A stretch of 64,000 nt of DNA, from the NCBI GenBank assembly GCA_965153455.1, contig OZ234493.1, positions 19,954,213 through 20,018,212 of the forward strand, in the 5' to 3' direction. Positions 25,037 through 35,254 of the stretch are shown here, one piece after another; position 1 is the first letter of the stretch, and the number at the start of each line of letters is the position of its first letter. This DNA comes from Sphagnum compactum (lineage: Eukaryota; Bryophyta; Sphagnopsida; Sphagnales). The notes beneath the pieces are model-generated. The model ran no database searches. It was not told where the DNA came from and was given only the letters and a program-made list of their open reading frames with translations. Made by a program: the position numbers and the translations under genes.

Positions 25037-25840
25037 CTTCTGATTCTCCGCCCCAAAAAATAGCTCATCATGATTCACAACAAATGTAAACTGCACATTT
25101 ACAAAAATTCATATATTGTAGTTGGTTGAAATTTGTTCGCAAAAGGTACAAATTTTGTGATGGGTCTGCCATGCTTCGTACAAATAAAAACAAACGCTCA
25201 CCTAGGCACCAATTAAGGGTAAAAACAAATCATTTACCCATTGGTAGGGGGAACCATTACTAGCCAGATAAGGTAAACTAATTCCAATATCTACAAACTT
25301 ATTCAATGCCCTATTTTCTACCTTCAAATGTAAAAAGAAAACACAGATAACATGATAAGGTTAATGTAAACTACTTGGGTATCCTGAGTCCTTATTATTG
25401 TACCTCCTGCGGAGCCTGTTGAAGTGGGTTTGGAATTTGTATGATATGGAAGGCTATGCTCGTGTCTTGTAAGTAGAGCTAAGAATTTTCGACATCTTGA
25501 ATTGACATTGAAAGAAGTCAGGAACAATTATGTCCGGATGCTCTGGCCATAGCAAACATGAAGTGCAGTCTGGCATGGTAGAATCGTGTGTAATGTCAAT
25601 ACAACATCTATTCAATGAGAGCAGCTCTGAATAGTACATACATGAGTAGATTTCTTTTAATATACCTTCCTTCCAAATAAAAGTATCTTTTTTGCCTTCA
25701 GAAGAAGATGCTCTCAAGTATGAATACCTATGTCCCAGAATGATGCCCCTGCCATTAGCTTAGGCCAAAAAAGGTGAAGGAACATAGGTGCCAAGGCATA
25801 AAAATTCTTGCCAGCCAATGAGGTGTGCTAGCATGTACCC
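25037..25840. other. Intergenic DNA, no gene seen
   Basis: No recognisable coding or RNA feature. Confidence 0.5.
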
Positions 25841-25858
25841 AAGGGGTCGGGTTTTTTT

Positions 25859-25890
25859 GGGGGGGGAGGGGGGGGGGGAAAGGTGAGGGG
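25859..25890 (+). repeat. G-run, potential G-quadruplex
   Basis: Eight G, one A, eleven G, then aaaggtgagggg. This is the only such homopurine run in the window and could form a G-quadruplex. It lies at the start of the dispersed repeat copy at 25.88-26.49 kb. Confidence 0.7.
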
Positions 25891-26490
25891 ATATTTGGAT
25901 TTTTTTTGTTCATCTCAAGTTCTCACTATGTTCTCATCAAGTTCCCAATGGGTCCCCAACATGTTCCGCAAGTTAACAATGTGTTCCTTAACATGTTCCC
26001 AATTGCACTTCACTTTCTCCCATATGCTTTGCCCAATCTTGTTTTCTTGGAAGTTATATAGGTTGGCCAATATTGAGACATATGTTTTTATGTTTGGAGC
26101 TAATACTTTTAAATTGGGGAGTCTCCAAAGTTTGAGAATTTTTTGGGATGGGCCAATCGAACAGGCTCATGCAATAAAAAAAGTTTTGAACTTAGAGGGC
26201 ACCTACCAACTGATTAATATGAATCATGCAGCTGAATCTTCGGCCTGTAACTTGGAATAAAGTAGCCACTCTCCGTGCTACTTGCACAAAAATAGAACAG
26301 TTATCATCATGTAACTCCTCATCGTGTTGAAAGTGTGCTATCACACACTGGACCATGTTTGGAGTTTTGTTAGGAAGTCACCTCTATCCATGACTTTATG
26401 TTATAACTCCTCCTCATTTTCTGATGGCCTTCCATGCTCTTTGACAGAAACCTGTCATACACTTATTGCAATAGAATACAAACAGTAGGA
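25880..26490 (+). repeat. Dispersed repeat copy 1 (uninterrupted)
   Basis: It shares long blocks with the minus strand of 48.95-49.93 kb: gttctcactatgttctc, caagttaacaatgtgttcc, cacttcactttctcccatat, gtagccactctcc and gtcatacacttattgcaata. The order is collinear, so these are two copies of one repeat in opposite orientation. This copy has no MITE at the position where the other has one. The internal 'aacatgttcc' words give the open frame at 25883-26260, which is a repeat artefact. Confidence 0.75.
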
Positions 26491-26624
26491 CGGTGAATCT
26501 CATCTGCTGAGGGGAGAAGCAGAAAGCTCTCTGCCAATCAAGCTTGATTTGGGGGTGCCAAAGGTGCGTCAAGTTGCTCCAAAACCACCAAAAGAAAAGT
26601 AAAGACAAGAGAAAACCAGTGTTG

Positions 26625-27425
26625 GGCGTTTCTCACTTTTTCTTGAGAACCGTCGGTTCCAGTTTTTTTTTTTTTTTTTGGCGCGGGAGGCAGGTTCTGA
26701 GAATCGCCCCAGTTTAATTTTTTTTCCCCATTCTGAGAATTGCCCCGGTCTTCAGAATTTTAAAAAAAATCCGGTTAAGTGGTTCTCAGGGTCAGCGGTT
26801 CTCACAGAATTTTGAACTGTTGGTTTTTAAGGGATGGTTCTCACAGCTCAATCCTCACAAATCATGATTTTTTGTTATATATATATATATATTACATATT
26901 CTAAAAGTTTTTGGTGTCTCTTTTCTTATAATCAGCATTTTTTTTTTGCAAAATTTCGCACTCTACAAAATCTGAAAATAACCTGCCACAAGCTCAAAGG
27001 GTTTTTTTTTTTTCATCAATAACTTCACCAAAAAGGTAGGGGAAAAAAGACACTGTTCGTCACCTTTAGATTGTGTGCTTCTAAAGATAGTTAAAAAATA
27101 GCAAGATTCTAAAATAACTTAGTTTTAGACTGTCCTATAATTAAACTTGATTAAATCCTCATTCATTATGGCAGTCACCTTCATAAACATAAACTTTAAT
27201 TTTTTAAAAATTAAAATTAAAATTTATTATTTATTATTTACCATGAAAATCGAACCCTTTTCAAAATGTGAGACTCGATTCATTTCTCAAATTAGATGTA
27301 ATGTGAGAACCTGGATGGTTCTCATTGGGCAGTTCTCAACTTTAGTGAGAACCTTCAATTTGGTGTTCATGATTATTCTCACATTTGGTTCTCACTGGTC
27401 AATTCTCACTTAGAACTGAACTGAA
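26625..27425. repeat. GGTTCTCA/TGAGAACC-rich tract
   Basis: About a dozen variants of ggttctca(c) or its complement lie in 800 bp, mixed with T runs and a (TA)n tract at about 26875-26893. No frame with conserved content exists. It looks like an eroded transposable element. Confidence 0.45.
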
Positions 27426-27429
27426 AATC

Positions 27430-28150
27430 GATGTTGATTTTCAGCCTGATTTTATTTTTAAAATTCATGTAGAAACCAAGAGGTTCGAGAGTCTGCTTCT
27501 CAAATGTTTTTCTCATTTCTGAACTAAAATTTTCAATGTTTTACTCATTCCTTAACCAAATTGAGCAATTTACACGTCATAAAATGCGCAAACTGGAGGA
27601 TTTCAAATGTTCTTAGAGCATAAGAAGCAAAGGATTGACACAGAAAACACAGGAAAAGGATGAATCATAGTTTGCTTCAATTTTTTTTGAAAAAATAACT
27701 CTAGACCCCTCTCTAGATCCAGCTCCATATCTTTTTCATTTTTAGTCTGTTTTGAATGATTTAAAACATTATGGGTGCACCAACTACTGGTTTTACCAAA
27801 TTTCTTTGCATTCTAAAAACAAAGATGCAATGATCAAGTTTTAATTCATTCATCACCAAACACTAAACCCCTTTACACAAAACACCCCATATTTTTCTCA
27901 CTCTTTTATCGAATTTTGCAATTTTTGAAATGTTGGAAGCGCTAGGTGGAAGGCTACAAATTTTCTTTAAGCTTCAGAAGCAGAGAAACAATGTGAGGAT
28001 TCAAGGCCCTCCTATGACTTCTTAACTGTTCGCTCACCAGCCTACTTACCCTACCCAATTTGTGCATAACAGATAAGTGATGAGAACTGAAGGTGGGGTG
28101 GTCGCCATCGCAAAGGCACTAAACAACAATAACAAGAAGCTCTGGATATT
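27430..28150. other. Intergenic DNA, no gene seen
   Basis: AT-rich sequence without recognisable features. Confidence 0.5.
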
Positions 28151-28199
28151 AGTAAACTAATACTATAACCCCAGCAGACAGGGTTTAAAACACAGGCGA

Positions 28200-29085
28200 T
28201 CGCCATCGCTCCATCGTCCTCTTCGTCTTGCCGACGAGATCGGCTTCGTCGCAATGTAAGTTTTACGACCTCTCTCTCCATTTTCCCTTCGCCTCTTGCA
28301 ACTGATTTTCTTCGTCGTGTCCTGTTTTTTCCCTGGTGGTGCTGAATCTTGGCATGAATTTTAGGATTTTCATTTTAGGTGGTGCTGAATCTTGGCATCC
28401 AGCGGCATCTATTGCTGATAGTCGAACCTCAGCCAATGCAGCGGAACGGTCATCCAATTCAGGATCATGGGCGAGCTATCCAAACCATGGCATAGTATAC
28501 GATCATACCTGCTGCTGCCGCCGCCGCCGCCGCCGCTACTGTTCCTGCTTCTTCCTTGTTGTGAAAATTGCAGGGACAATCAGTCAAGTGTGTGAGGCTC
28601 TGATTCAGGCCGCGAGGAGACAACACAACGCGGATAAGAACGTATCATGGAGCTTTACTACTACAAACGTGGCTGTGTGGAATTAGAAAGGCACATGTGA
28701 CCTTATTTTTATGTGGATGAGAAAACAGTGAAATATAACACACGCTGAGTTCAAGTGTACATTGTTGCAGTCTTTATACTAATCTCAGAGAGAGAGCTTA
28801 CATGGATTAAGCTTTCTTACATGTATTTTGTTCATTCTGAATTAAATTGTTAATCCTCAACTTTTCTAATTTCGTGATGGTTAGTTAGTATCAATTAATT
28901 TTTTTATTGAATTCGAGATAAAATATTGAAAACATCTACATATTTTGTTGACGATTCATTTTATGAGAAAAAATATTATTAATATTTAATGTTTGGCCAT
29001 ATACCTACCTAGTGTATAAAATTTGACTTGTGTAAAGGCTGATTTCCTACAGCATGATATATGTTAAGAGGACCATGTGGAGCAG
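28200..29085 (+). pseudogene. Internally deleted paralog of the EF-hand gene at 55 kb
   Basis: Three blocks match the minus strand of 54.95-56.73 kb in the same order. The 5' leader block is 28200-28333 (gacgagatcg...cgtcgcaat...cctctctctcc...tttttccctgg). The C-terminal coding block is 28378-28665. The 3' block is 28765-29085 (attgttgcagtctt, agagagcttacat, gtgtaaaggctgat). The EF-hand and acidic half (about 140 codons) and the rest of the leader are missing, lost immediately after ccctgg. An open frame of 116 codons (28336-28686) remains and keeps the parent's frame: YPNHGIVYDHT, a Cys/Arg-rich stretch, then VVKIAGTISQVCEALIQA. Without the EF-hand it is probably a pseudogene, although a short peptide cannot be excluded. 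Confidence 0.75.
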
Positions 29086-29230
29086 TCTTTTTTTAAATTT
29101 TTTTTCAAATTTCACACAGCAACAACAAAACAAATCCCTGGCGAATTAAACAAAGGTTTTTTGTTTTTTTTGTAAAAAATGTGAAAAAGTCGCCATATTT
29201 TGAGCAGTGTTTTTTTTTGTCCCTCAATTT
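29085..29230 (-). repeat. TGGCGA-family repeat copy beside the deleted EF-hand paralog
   Basis: On the minus strand it contains tatggcgac, an A-rich run with aattcgccag, and ends aaaaaaagactgctccac. This is the poly-A plus CTGC ending seen in other copies. It starts exactly where homology to the 55-kb gene ends. Confidence 0.45.
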
Positions 29231-30085
29231 TCTCATGTTACACCAAAAGTGGTAGAATTGGCCAAAATGTGACTACAAAACAAATAGACATGTAGAAAAT
29301 TTACATGTTGGCAAACCAGTAGAACATGTGAGCTAAATATGGAAATTTAAAAATAAGAAGGCTTAAAATCTGCTCAACTTCTCCCAAGAAAATTGTTGCT
29401 GAAGAACCCATTCATTTTTTCCTTGAAATGTAGTGATTTTATTGGAATTTTTTTCAAAAGTTTCCTTGACCATGTGGCTAGACTGCTGACCATTTTTAAA
29501 AAATTCTTTCCCCATGAAAACAAAATGATTGCCCATCTCTTTTTCTTTTTCCCACCCCAACTATTTTTTTTCTTTTCTTTGGATGCTCGGTTGGCCAACC
29601 AGCTCAACCCAAGGATATCACAAAGAATGGCTCCAGGAATGTGCCCCACAATGCACGAAAAAGGGGCAAATTATTTCTTTACTTGGGCACTACTTATTCA
29701 CCTCCCATCAGTGGCAAAAATCATCATCATAGTAGCAAATGTGGGAAAGTGATCAACATGTGTCCACTATAATTCTACTTTGGCCTCTTTTTGGGAGTTT
29801 CTTCACCATCTCTACCTACATTATTTTGTACCATGTGTTGAGTAGTTTTTTGGGGTCGTCTTTTTGGGGGGAAGAATTTTTTTTCATATGTGGAGAAGAA
29901 GAGTTAGTGGAGGTGCTTTCATAAGTTTTTGGGCCTGGTTATTTGTTTGGCCTTTACTAGTGATAGACTGCAAAATTGTTAATTAAGAAGTACATTGCAA
30001 GACATATTCCATACAATGGAGTCCCATTTGGTGCAAAAGATGTTCATGTGACACCACTGGGTGAAGAATTCCTCCTCAATTCTCC
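29231..30085. other. Intergenic DNA, no gene seen
   Basis: No recognisable gene. Overlapping frames at 29363-29752 are T/A-rich and unconvincing. Confidence 0.5.
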
Positions 30086-30089
30086 CTTC

Positions 30090-30135
30090 CATGAAGGGGA
30101 TTTTTTTCCAATTTAGTGATGTAGCTCAAGTGATG
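30090..30135 (+). repeat. Left part of a TGGCGA-family repeat split by the gypsy element
   Basis: The sequence gatttttttccaatttagtg + atgtagctcaag matches the start of the 52.1-kb copy (ggtttctttttccaattttg + tgatgtagtcgag). The continuation lies on the far side of the retrotransposon at 38996. Confidence 0.6.
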
Positions 30136-30140
30136 TGTAA

Positions 30141-31231
30141 CCAAAAAAGGAGGGTGCTAAACTTAAACGATCACCCTACAACCTGCTGGATCTACACACG
30201 ATCTGCAGTTTCTGAGGTTCTGAAACTAACTTCAACTCTTGATCCTTTCTTCCTAGTCACGAGCATTCGCTTGAACACACCCTGGAAACTTCTGCACATA
30301 CACAGCTTGTGCTCATGGACTTCCACAACCCTGATCACAGAACTTGAAACTTGTACTTTTATTTATAAAAAAAATCCAGGGACCACATACTTTCGACCTC
30401 TAGCAAGTTCATTACCGATCAGACGTCTGAGAAGGCATAACCTTTCAGATCAGAGACTCTCAGCACTCACTCAATCCAAAAACCTCCAATCTGCTCCTTC
30501 ACACAGTGCAACAAACTCAACCTCACAGATTCTCTTCTTTGCTGAAGTCTTCTGTTCTGTATGCTCACAAGCCTAATTGTACTCAGAAACCTCCAACACA
30601 GAAGCATCTGAGTTTAATCCTACCAGTACCCCTCGCTGAATCTAGCTCTCATGCAAATACATTCCACAGATTTTTGGTTTCAAAGCCCACTCTATCATCT
30701 TCTCGGACCATGCTCTATGAAGACAGAATGCAACTACCTGGCTGAGCTACTGGCGCAGTGGAAAATCTGTAACCAGCCAAGAGCTCTATCAATAATCCGA
30801 TCTCCTTTTCTGCCTACGCATCTCTCAATTCATCAATCACCCTCTGCATTAATCTCTCCTTTACTGCCTGCTTTTCTGAGAAAAAAAAATTGAGGGCCTC
30901 CTCCATAGCCCCACTCTTCAGCACCTCCTAACCGCCTCAGCCGCCGTCGTTCCAACCGCCTGAGCTCATAATTGCAGCTCCACTCCTCACCATAATTCCG
31001 CGCCGCCTCACTCACGCATGATCAGCTTTCATGCTCATTCAGTAGCAGCCGCCATGCATTCCTTCCTGTACAACATCTCACACACACCCAAAGAGAGATC
31101 TCCCCATGCACTCCCATGCAGTAGTAATGGAGAGACTTCCGCCAAAAAAAAGAAAACGGCTAATAAAGCAAACTTAAATCCCAAGATCAGACAGTGTTCA
31201 CACTGGCGTGGCGACCTAATTTCGTGTTACA
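30141..31231 (-). repeat. 3' LTR of the gypsy element
   Basis: Near identical to 37528-38617. On the coding strand it starts TGTAACACG, directly after the polypurine tract region. Its end runs into TTGGTTACA at the host junction. A TATAAATA box lies at 30360-30367. The frames inside it on either strand are not genes. Confidence 0.93.
30360..30367 (-). promoter_or_regulatory. LTR TATA box (3' LTR)
   Basis: TATAAATA on the minus strand, about 865 bp from the LTR start. It is a plausible U3 promoter box and is conserved in the other LTR. Confidence 0.5.
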
Positions 31232-31238
31232 TATGTAA

Positions 31239-31252
31239 CCCCTCCATTCTTT
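31239..31252 (-). other. Polypurine tract of the gypsy element
   Basis: The minus strand reads AAAGAATGGAGGGG, just 7 bp before the 3' LTR start. It is the expected plus-strand primer. An identical tract precedes the second LTR at about 38625-38638. Confidence 0.75.
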
Positions 31253-31277
31253 AAAAAGCTGAGTCCCTCAGCTTCAT

Positions 31278-32404
31278 TCAGTCCGTTGGTACGTGATAGA
31301 TCTGGAGATCCCGCCGAGACCTTTCCCACTGGTGTCCGTCAGCATCTTGAATGATGCACACTCGACTGCCGTCCTCAAAATCAAGGTCTCCTTTCCCATC
31401 GGCATGCCCAATGAACTGATATGGACCCTCCCAGCTTGCAGATAAAGCTCTTCTCTTTCCTCGTTTCTTCATCTTCACCATCGTCGCCCTTGCAACCAGT
31501 CCCTCAAACAGATGCTTACATTTTCGGGTGGCATAAGTCTTCCTTTGCTGTTTCTGTGCTTGCTCCACATTGAGCAAAACGCTTTCGTGGATGCTTGCAA
31601 TAAGCTCCATTTTCTGCAGAAATTATGCTGCAGCAACCTCCACATCCGCACCAGCATCAATCTCAGCAGTCAGAGCGTATAGGTAATTCTCTGCCCTGAG
31701 ACGTGGTGTGCGACCAGTCAAAATCATGAAGGGTGAAAACCTTGTACTAGCCTGGATCCCACATCGGTACCGAAGCAGAACCTTAGCCAGATCTCGTCCC
31801 AACAATCCACATTGCTTGGTGTTGCAGCAAGAACAGTGATGCCATGCTTGATGGTCTTGATTATGCGCTTCGCCATCCCATTGCATTGAGGCCACAGAGG
31901 TGCAGTGCGCTGATGCTGGATTCCGTAATTCTTGCACATCATCTCGAATTCTGCAGCCCATTCTCCACCATTGTCAGTGAGTACGAATTTGGGTACTCCA
32001 TACCTGCAAATGATGTCGTCTTCCAAGAATCTGGATGCAGTCTTAGCACTATGATCAGCAACCGCCTTTGCCTCGCACCACTTGGAATAGTGGTCGATGG
32101 CCACCAAAATGTATTTGTTTCCTGACTTAATTTCAGGCAATGGTCCTGCAGTGTCCAATGCAACTCTATGGATTAAGTCACAGATAGGAATGCTCTTCAA
32201 TTGCTCATCCCCAGAGCAGATACTACCTTCGCTCCTCACCAGTTGGCATTGTTGGCACCTTCTGACTACCCTCTTAACATCTTTAGTTCGATGATGCCAG
32301 AAGTACCTTCGACGGATCTCAGCCAACGTTCTCTGTTCCCCGAAATGCCCCAGGTCTTCATGCATTTGATTCACCAGGGATATCCTTTCCTCCGGCTTGG
32401 GCAC
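31278..32404 (-). pseudogene. Gypsy integrase, broken
   Basis: The first frame (32404-31724) starts with an exact HX4HX29CX2C zinc motif (H15, H20, C50, C53), followed by the core with VALDTAGP and LTDNGGEW, which carry the first two catalytic Asp. The third catalytic acid is lost: the block reads NGMAKRIIKTIK where the family has NGxxER. The frame then shifts near 31800, continues as RCGIQASTRFSPFMILTGR (frame 31961-31623), meets a stop at about 31623, and resumes as the C-terminal domain (31610-31278) with the GPY-like SASWEGPYQFIG motif. A stop (TAA) at 32408-32410 separates it from RNase H. This integrase cannot be active as encoded. Confidence 0.9.
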
Positions 32405-32549
32405 AAGTTACCCCTTGAAGTAAAGCCTCTGCTCTTTCCAGTAGTAATTGCTCACCCTCTTTCTGGCCCTCTTGCTCTCCTCAAGGTCTACTGTATCGGG
32501 CAGTACACCTTCTTTCAATAATCCCAAACAAACTGCATCTTTCCAGATG

Positions 32550-33347
32550 TCAATGCACCTCGCATCCATTTCCTGATCTTCCTCCATCAGATTCAGTAGG
32601 ACTCAACTCATGGTCCCTAAACTCAGCTAGTTCCTGAGCCTCCAATACCAGGTCCAGTTGCTGCCGCTTGTCAAAGTACTGGGGTCTCCTTCTCTTCACC
32701 ACCATTCTCTCACCATCGTCCTGCATAAGCTCACCCCCATTTGCAGCTTCTGCTTCACCTGAAACAACCTCCTTGGGCTGCTCTTCTCCTGATACAACGT
32801 CAACTACATACAGCTGATGGCTGCCGTCATACCTACAGTGGTTAATCCCGAAACAACAGGTACGGTGTTGTACTAACTCCCTATCCCTTCTCCTGACACC
32901 GAGCCATTCTGTTTCCTTGCCTGTCCGAACACAGAGAAACTCCTCTTCTCCTCTATGTGCATCAGTTTGAGTGCCTGCAATGTCTTGTATCTCTTCACTG
33001 AAGTCATCGTCATCAGCAGCTGGTGCAACTGGATTCTTACTCAAAGCATCGACATTTGTATGCTTGAGTCCTGGTCGGTGTATTATCTTGAAGCTAAAAT
33101 CCTGTAACATATCTACCCACCTTTCTCTCCTGCCATGCGCATTTGACACCGTAGCCAACCATTCCAGCGGCTTGTGGTCTGTGCGTAGAATAAAATGATT
33201 TCTGTGCAAGTATTGCCTAAAATGCATGACACCCCAGATCAGCGCGTAGCATTCCCCTTCCATGGGATGGAACTTCCTTCGTGCCTCTGTCAGGCTCTTG
33301 CTGGCGTACGCTACCACCTTCTCAAACCTCCCTTCTTTCTGTGACAA
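32550..33347 (-). pseudogene. Gypsy RNase H and linker, broken
   Basis: Residues 1-110 form the Ty3-type RNase H: VVAYASKSLTEARRKFHPME, ECYALIWGVMHFRQYL, TDHKPLEWL and the end motif NVDALSKNPV. The first part (LDVDWSPKGVGAIL) lies upstream, just after the in-frame TAG at 33387-33389. The following ~150 residues are a charged linker towards integrase. A frameshift near 32.58 kb separates it from the rest of the linker, which reads DIWKDAVCLGLLKEGVLP in another frame. Confidence 0.9.
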
Positions 33348-33386
33348 TATAGCTCCAACACCCTTGGGCGACCAGTCTACGTCCAG

Positions 33387-34460
33387 CTAGAATGTTCTTT
33401 TGAAATCTGGTCGTGTGAGCACAGGCGCGCCCACCAGCGCTGCCTTTAATGCCTGGTATGCCTGTTGACAGCCCACATCCCACACAAATGCAACGTCCTT
33501 CCTTGTTAACTCAAACAAAGGACCTACCAATCTCGAGTAGCGTCGAATATACTTTCGATAGTAATCTGTCAGACCTAAGAACGACCTGACACTTGTGACT
33601 GTCTTCAATGTTGGGAAATGCAGAACTGCTTCGATTTTCCCAGGATCTGGTCTGGTGCCCTCCTTGCTTACCACATGGCCTAGAAATGTAATAGTCTTAG
33701 CAACAAAGCAACACTTGTTTGGGTTCAGTTTAAGATTCACTTCCCTGAGTTTGCAGAGAACTGTATCCAAATGTTGAAGATGCTCCCCCCAACTCTTGCT
33801 GTGTACATTGAGGTCATCAACGAATACCTTCAGAAACTTGCCGCCCAAATCCTTAAAGACCTCTGACATAGTTCGGGTGAACGTACTCGTTGCGTTCTTC
33901 AGTCCGAATGGCATAACCGTCCAGTCATACAATCCAGTCTTAGTAATCAGAGCGGTCTTCTTCATGTCCTCTGGAGCCATCCGAATTTGCCAAAAACCAG
34001 ATTGCAAATCTAAGGCAGTGAACCATGATGAGTTTCCCAGCTGATCAATCACATCCTCCACGAGTGGCATCGAAAATGAATCTCGACGCGTTTGTGCGTT
34101 AAGTGGCCGATAGTTTCCACAGAAACGCCTGCTCCCATCTTTCTTCACTAGCAGAGTCACCCGACAGGCATACTCAGAGTTGCTGGGCCTCATCTTACCC
34201 AAATTTACCAGGACATCTATTTGCCTTTTTACTTCAGCCTCCTCCCAGTAAGATAATCGACCAGGAGATGCTTTGCAAGGTGGGAATCCTTGCGTATCTA
34301 TACAATGCTCCCCAATGGTGCAACAGCCTAGTTCTCCCTTGTTCCAAGCAAAGACATCTTGGTACCGCTCCAGAATTCCCCAGATTTGCTGTTGTTCTTC
34401 ATCATCCAATCTGGTGTCTATCCTGATTCGCTGGCAGATCTCCCTCCACCTATTGTCCAT
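33387..34460 (-). pseudogene. Gypsy reverse transcriptase
   Basis: The RT domain is nearly complete over 357 codons. It has the finger region LVKKDGSRRFCGNYRPLN, catalytic D151 in TALDLQSGFWQI, the MPFGLKNATSTF block, and catalytic D215/D216 in VFVDDLNVHS. The connection region FLGLTDYYRKYIRRYSRLVG follows. It ends at a TAG stop (33387-33389) exactly where the RT/RNase H fusion should continue in the same frame. A second in-frame TAG (34464-34466) lies just upstream of its first Met. Family assignment is certain. The enzyme might fold, but it cannot be made as part of a full polyprotein without readthrough. Confidence 0.95.
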
Positions 34461-35254
34461 TTCCTAATGGCTGAACGATGCCAATTGCTCAGCGGGTTTG
34501 TAATCAGGGTTACCATCTTTCACCCGGACAGTCGGCAACAGCACTGGAATCGGAGAATTGTGGTCAGGGCTGGGTTGCTGCAGCAGCAATGGAATAGGTG
34601 TATTATGCGTGGATTCATACATGGCCTGTCTGCCCTACTCTGCATCAGACACCCATCTGATCCAGTCTGCGTAATCATCCGCATCTGTGACCTCTTCAAC
34701 CATGAACCCATCAACCTGCTCTTGTAGCTCCAGTCATAGAATTTCTTGCGGCCCTTCTGAGCTCACCAATTCCTCCAACTCAGCATCTCCAAACTCATCC
34801 TCGCAATCACTTTGCTTCAACTGATTAGACTCCGAATCATAATATTCACTGCTATCAGTGCCAACATCAGAATCCGAGGTGTATGCATCGTCTTCCTTGG
34901 TCACAATCGTCTGATCTTGTTCTGGCATCCAGTCAGAACCTCCATTGGCGCGTGTGTCTTTCCAGGTGGTCGACGCCTTTTGTACCAGATCTCCCGAAAT
35001 CATCCTCTGCAGCAAATTCACCACCGTCAACGGCAACACCTCCACATTGGTCCCTGGACCACGTCTCACTTGTAGCAGACCTCGTTCTACATCCACAACT
35101 GCTCAATTTTCATCAGAAAGTCCAGTCCAAGCAGCACGTCGTAACTGTCTATGTCCACAACCATAAAGGTCATGGCGCACTATATGCCTCCTACCTTGAC
35201 TGGCATCTCATCAATTCGTCCTAAAGCCTGAGTGACCACTCCCGATGCGGTCTT
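34461..35254 (-). pseudogene. Protease C-terminal half and acidic PR-RT linker, broken
   Basis: This continues the protease begun in the gag frame: the block MTFMVVDIDSYDVLLGLDFL is the flap/C-terminal part of a retroviral-type aspartic protease. In-frame stops lie at 35255-35257 and 35180-35182, and a one-base frameshift near 35.10 kb precedes VVDVERGLLQVRRGPG. The next ~190 codons form a Ser/Asp/Glu-rich linker with stops at 34734-34736, 34635-34637 and 34464-34466. Confidence 0.8.

Noticed and set aside
30061-31254. Plus-strand frames in the LTR regions (30061-30576, 31018-31254, and the same at 37540-38640)
   Set aside because: They are antisense frames of LTR sequence, duplicated simply because the LTRs are duplicated.
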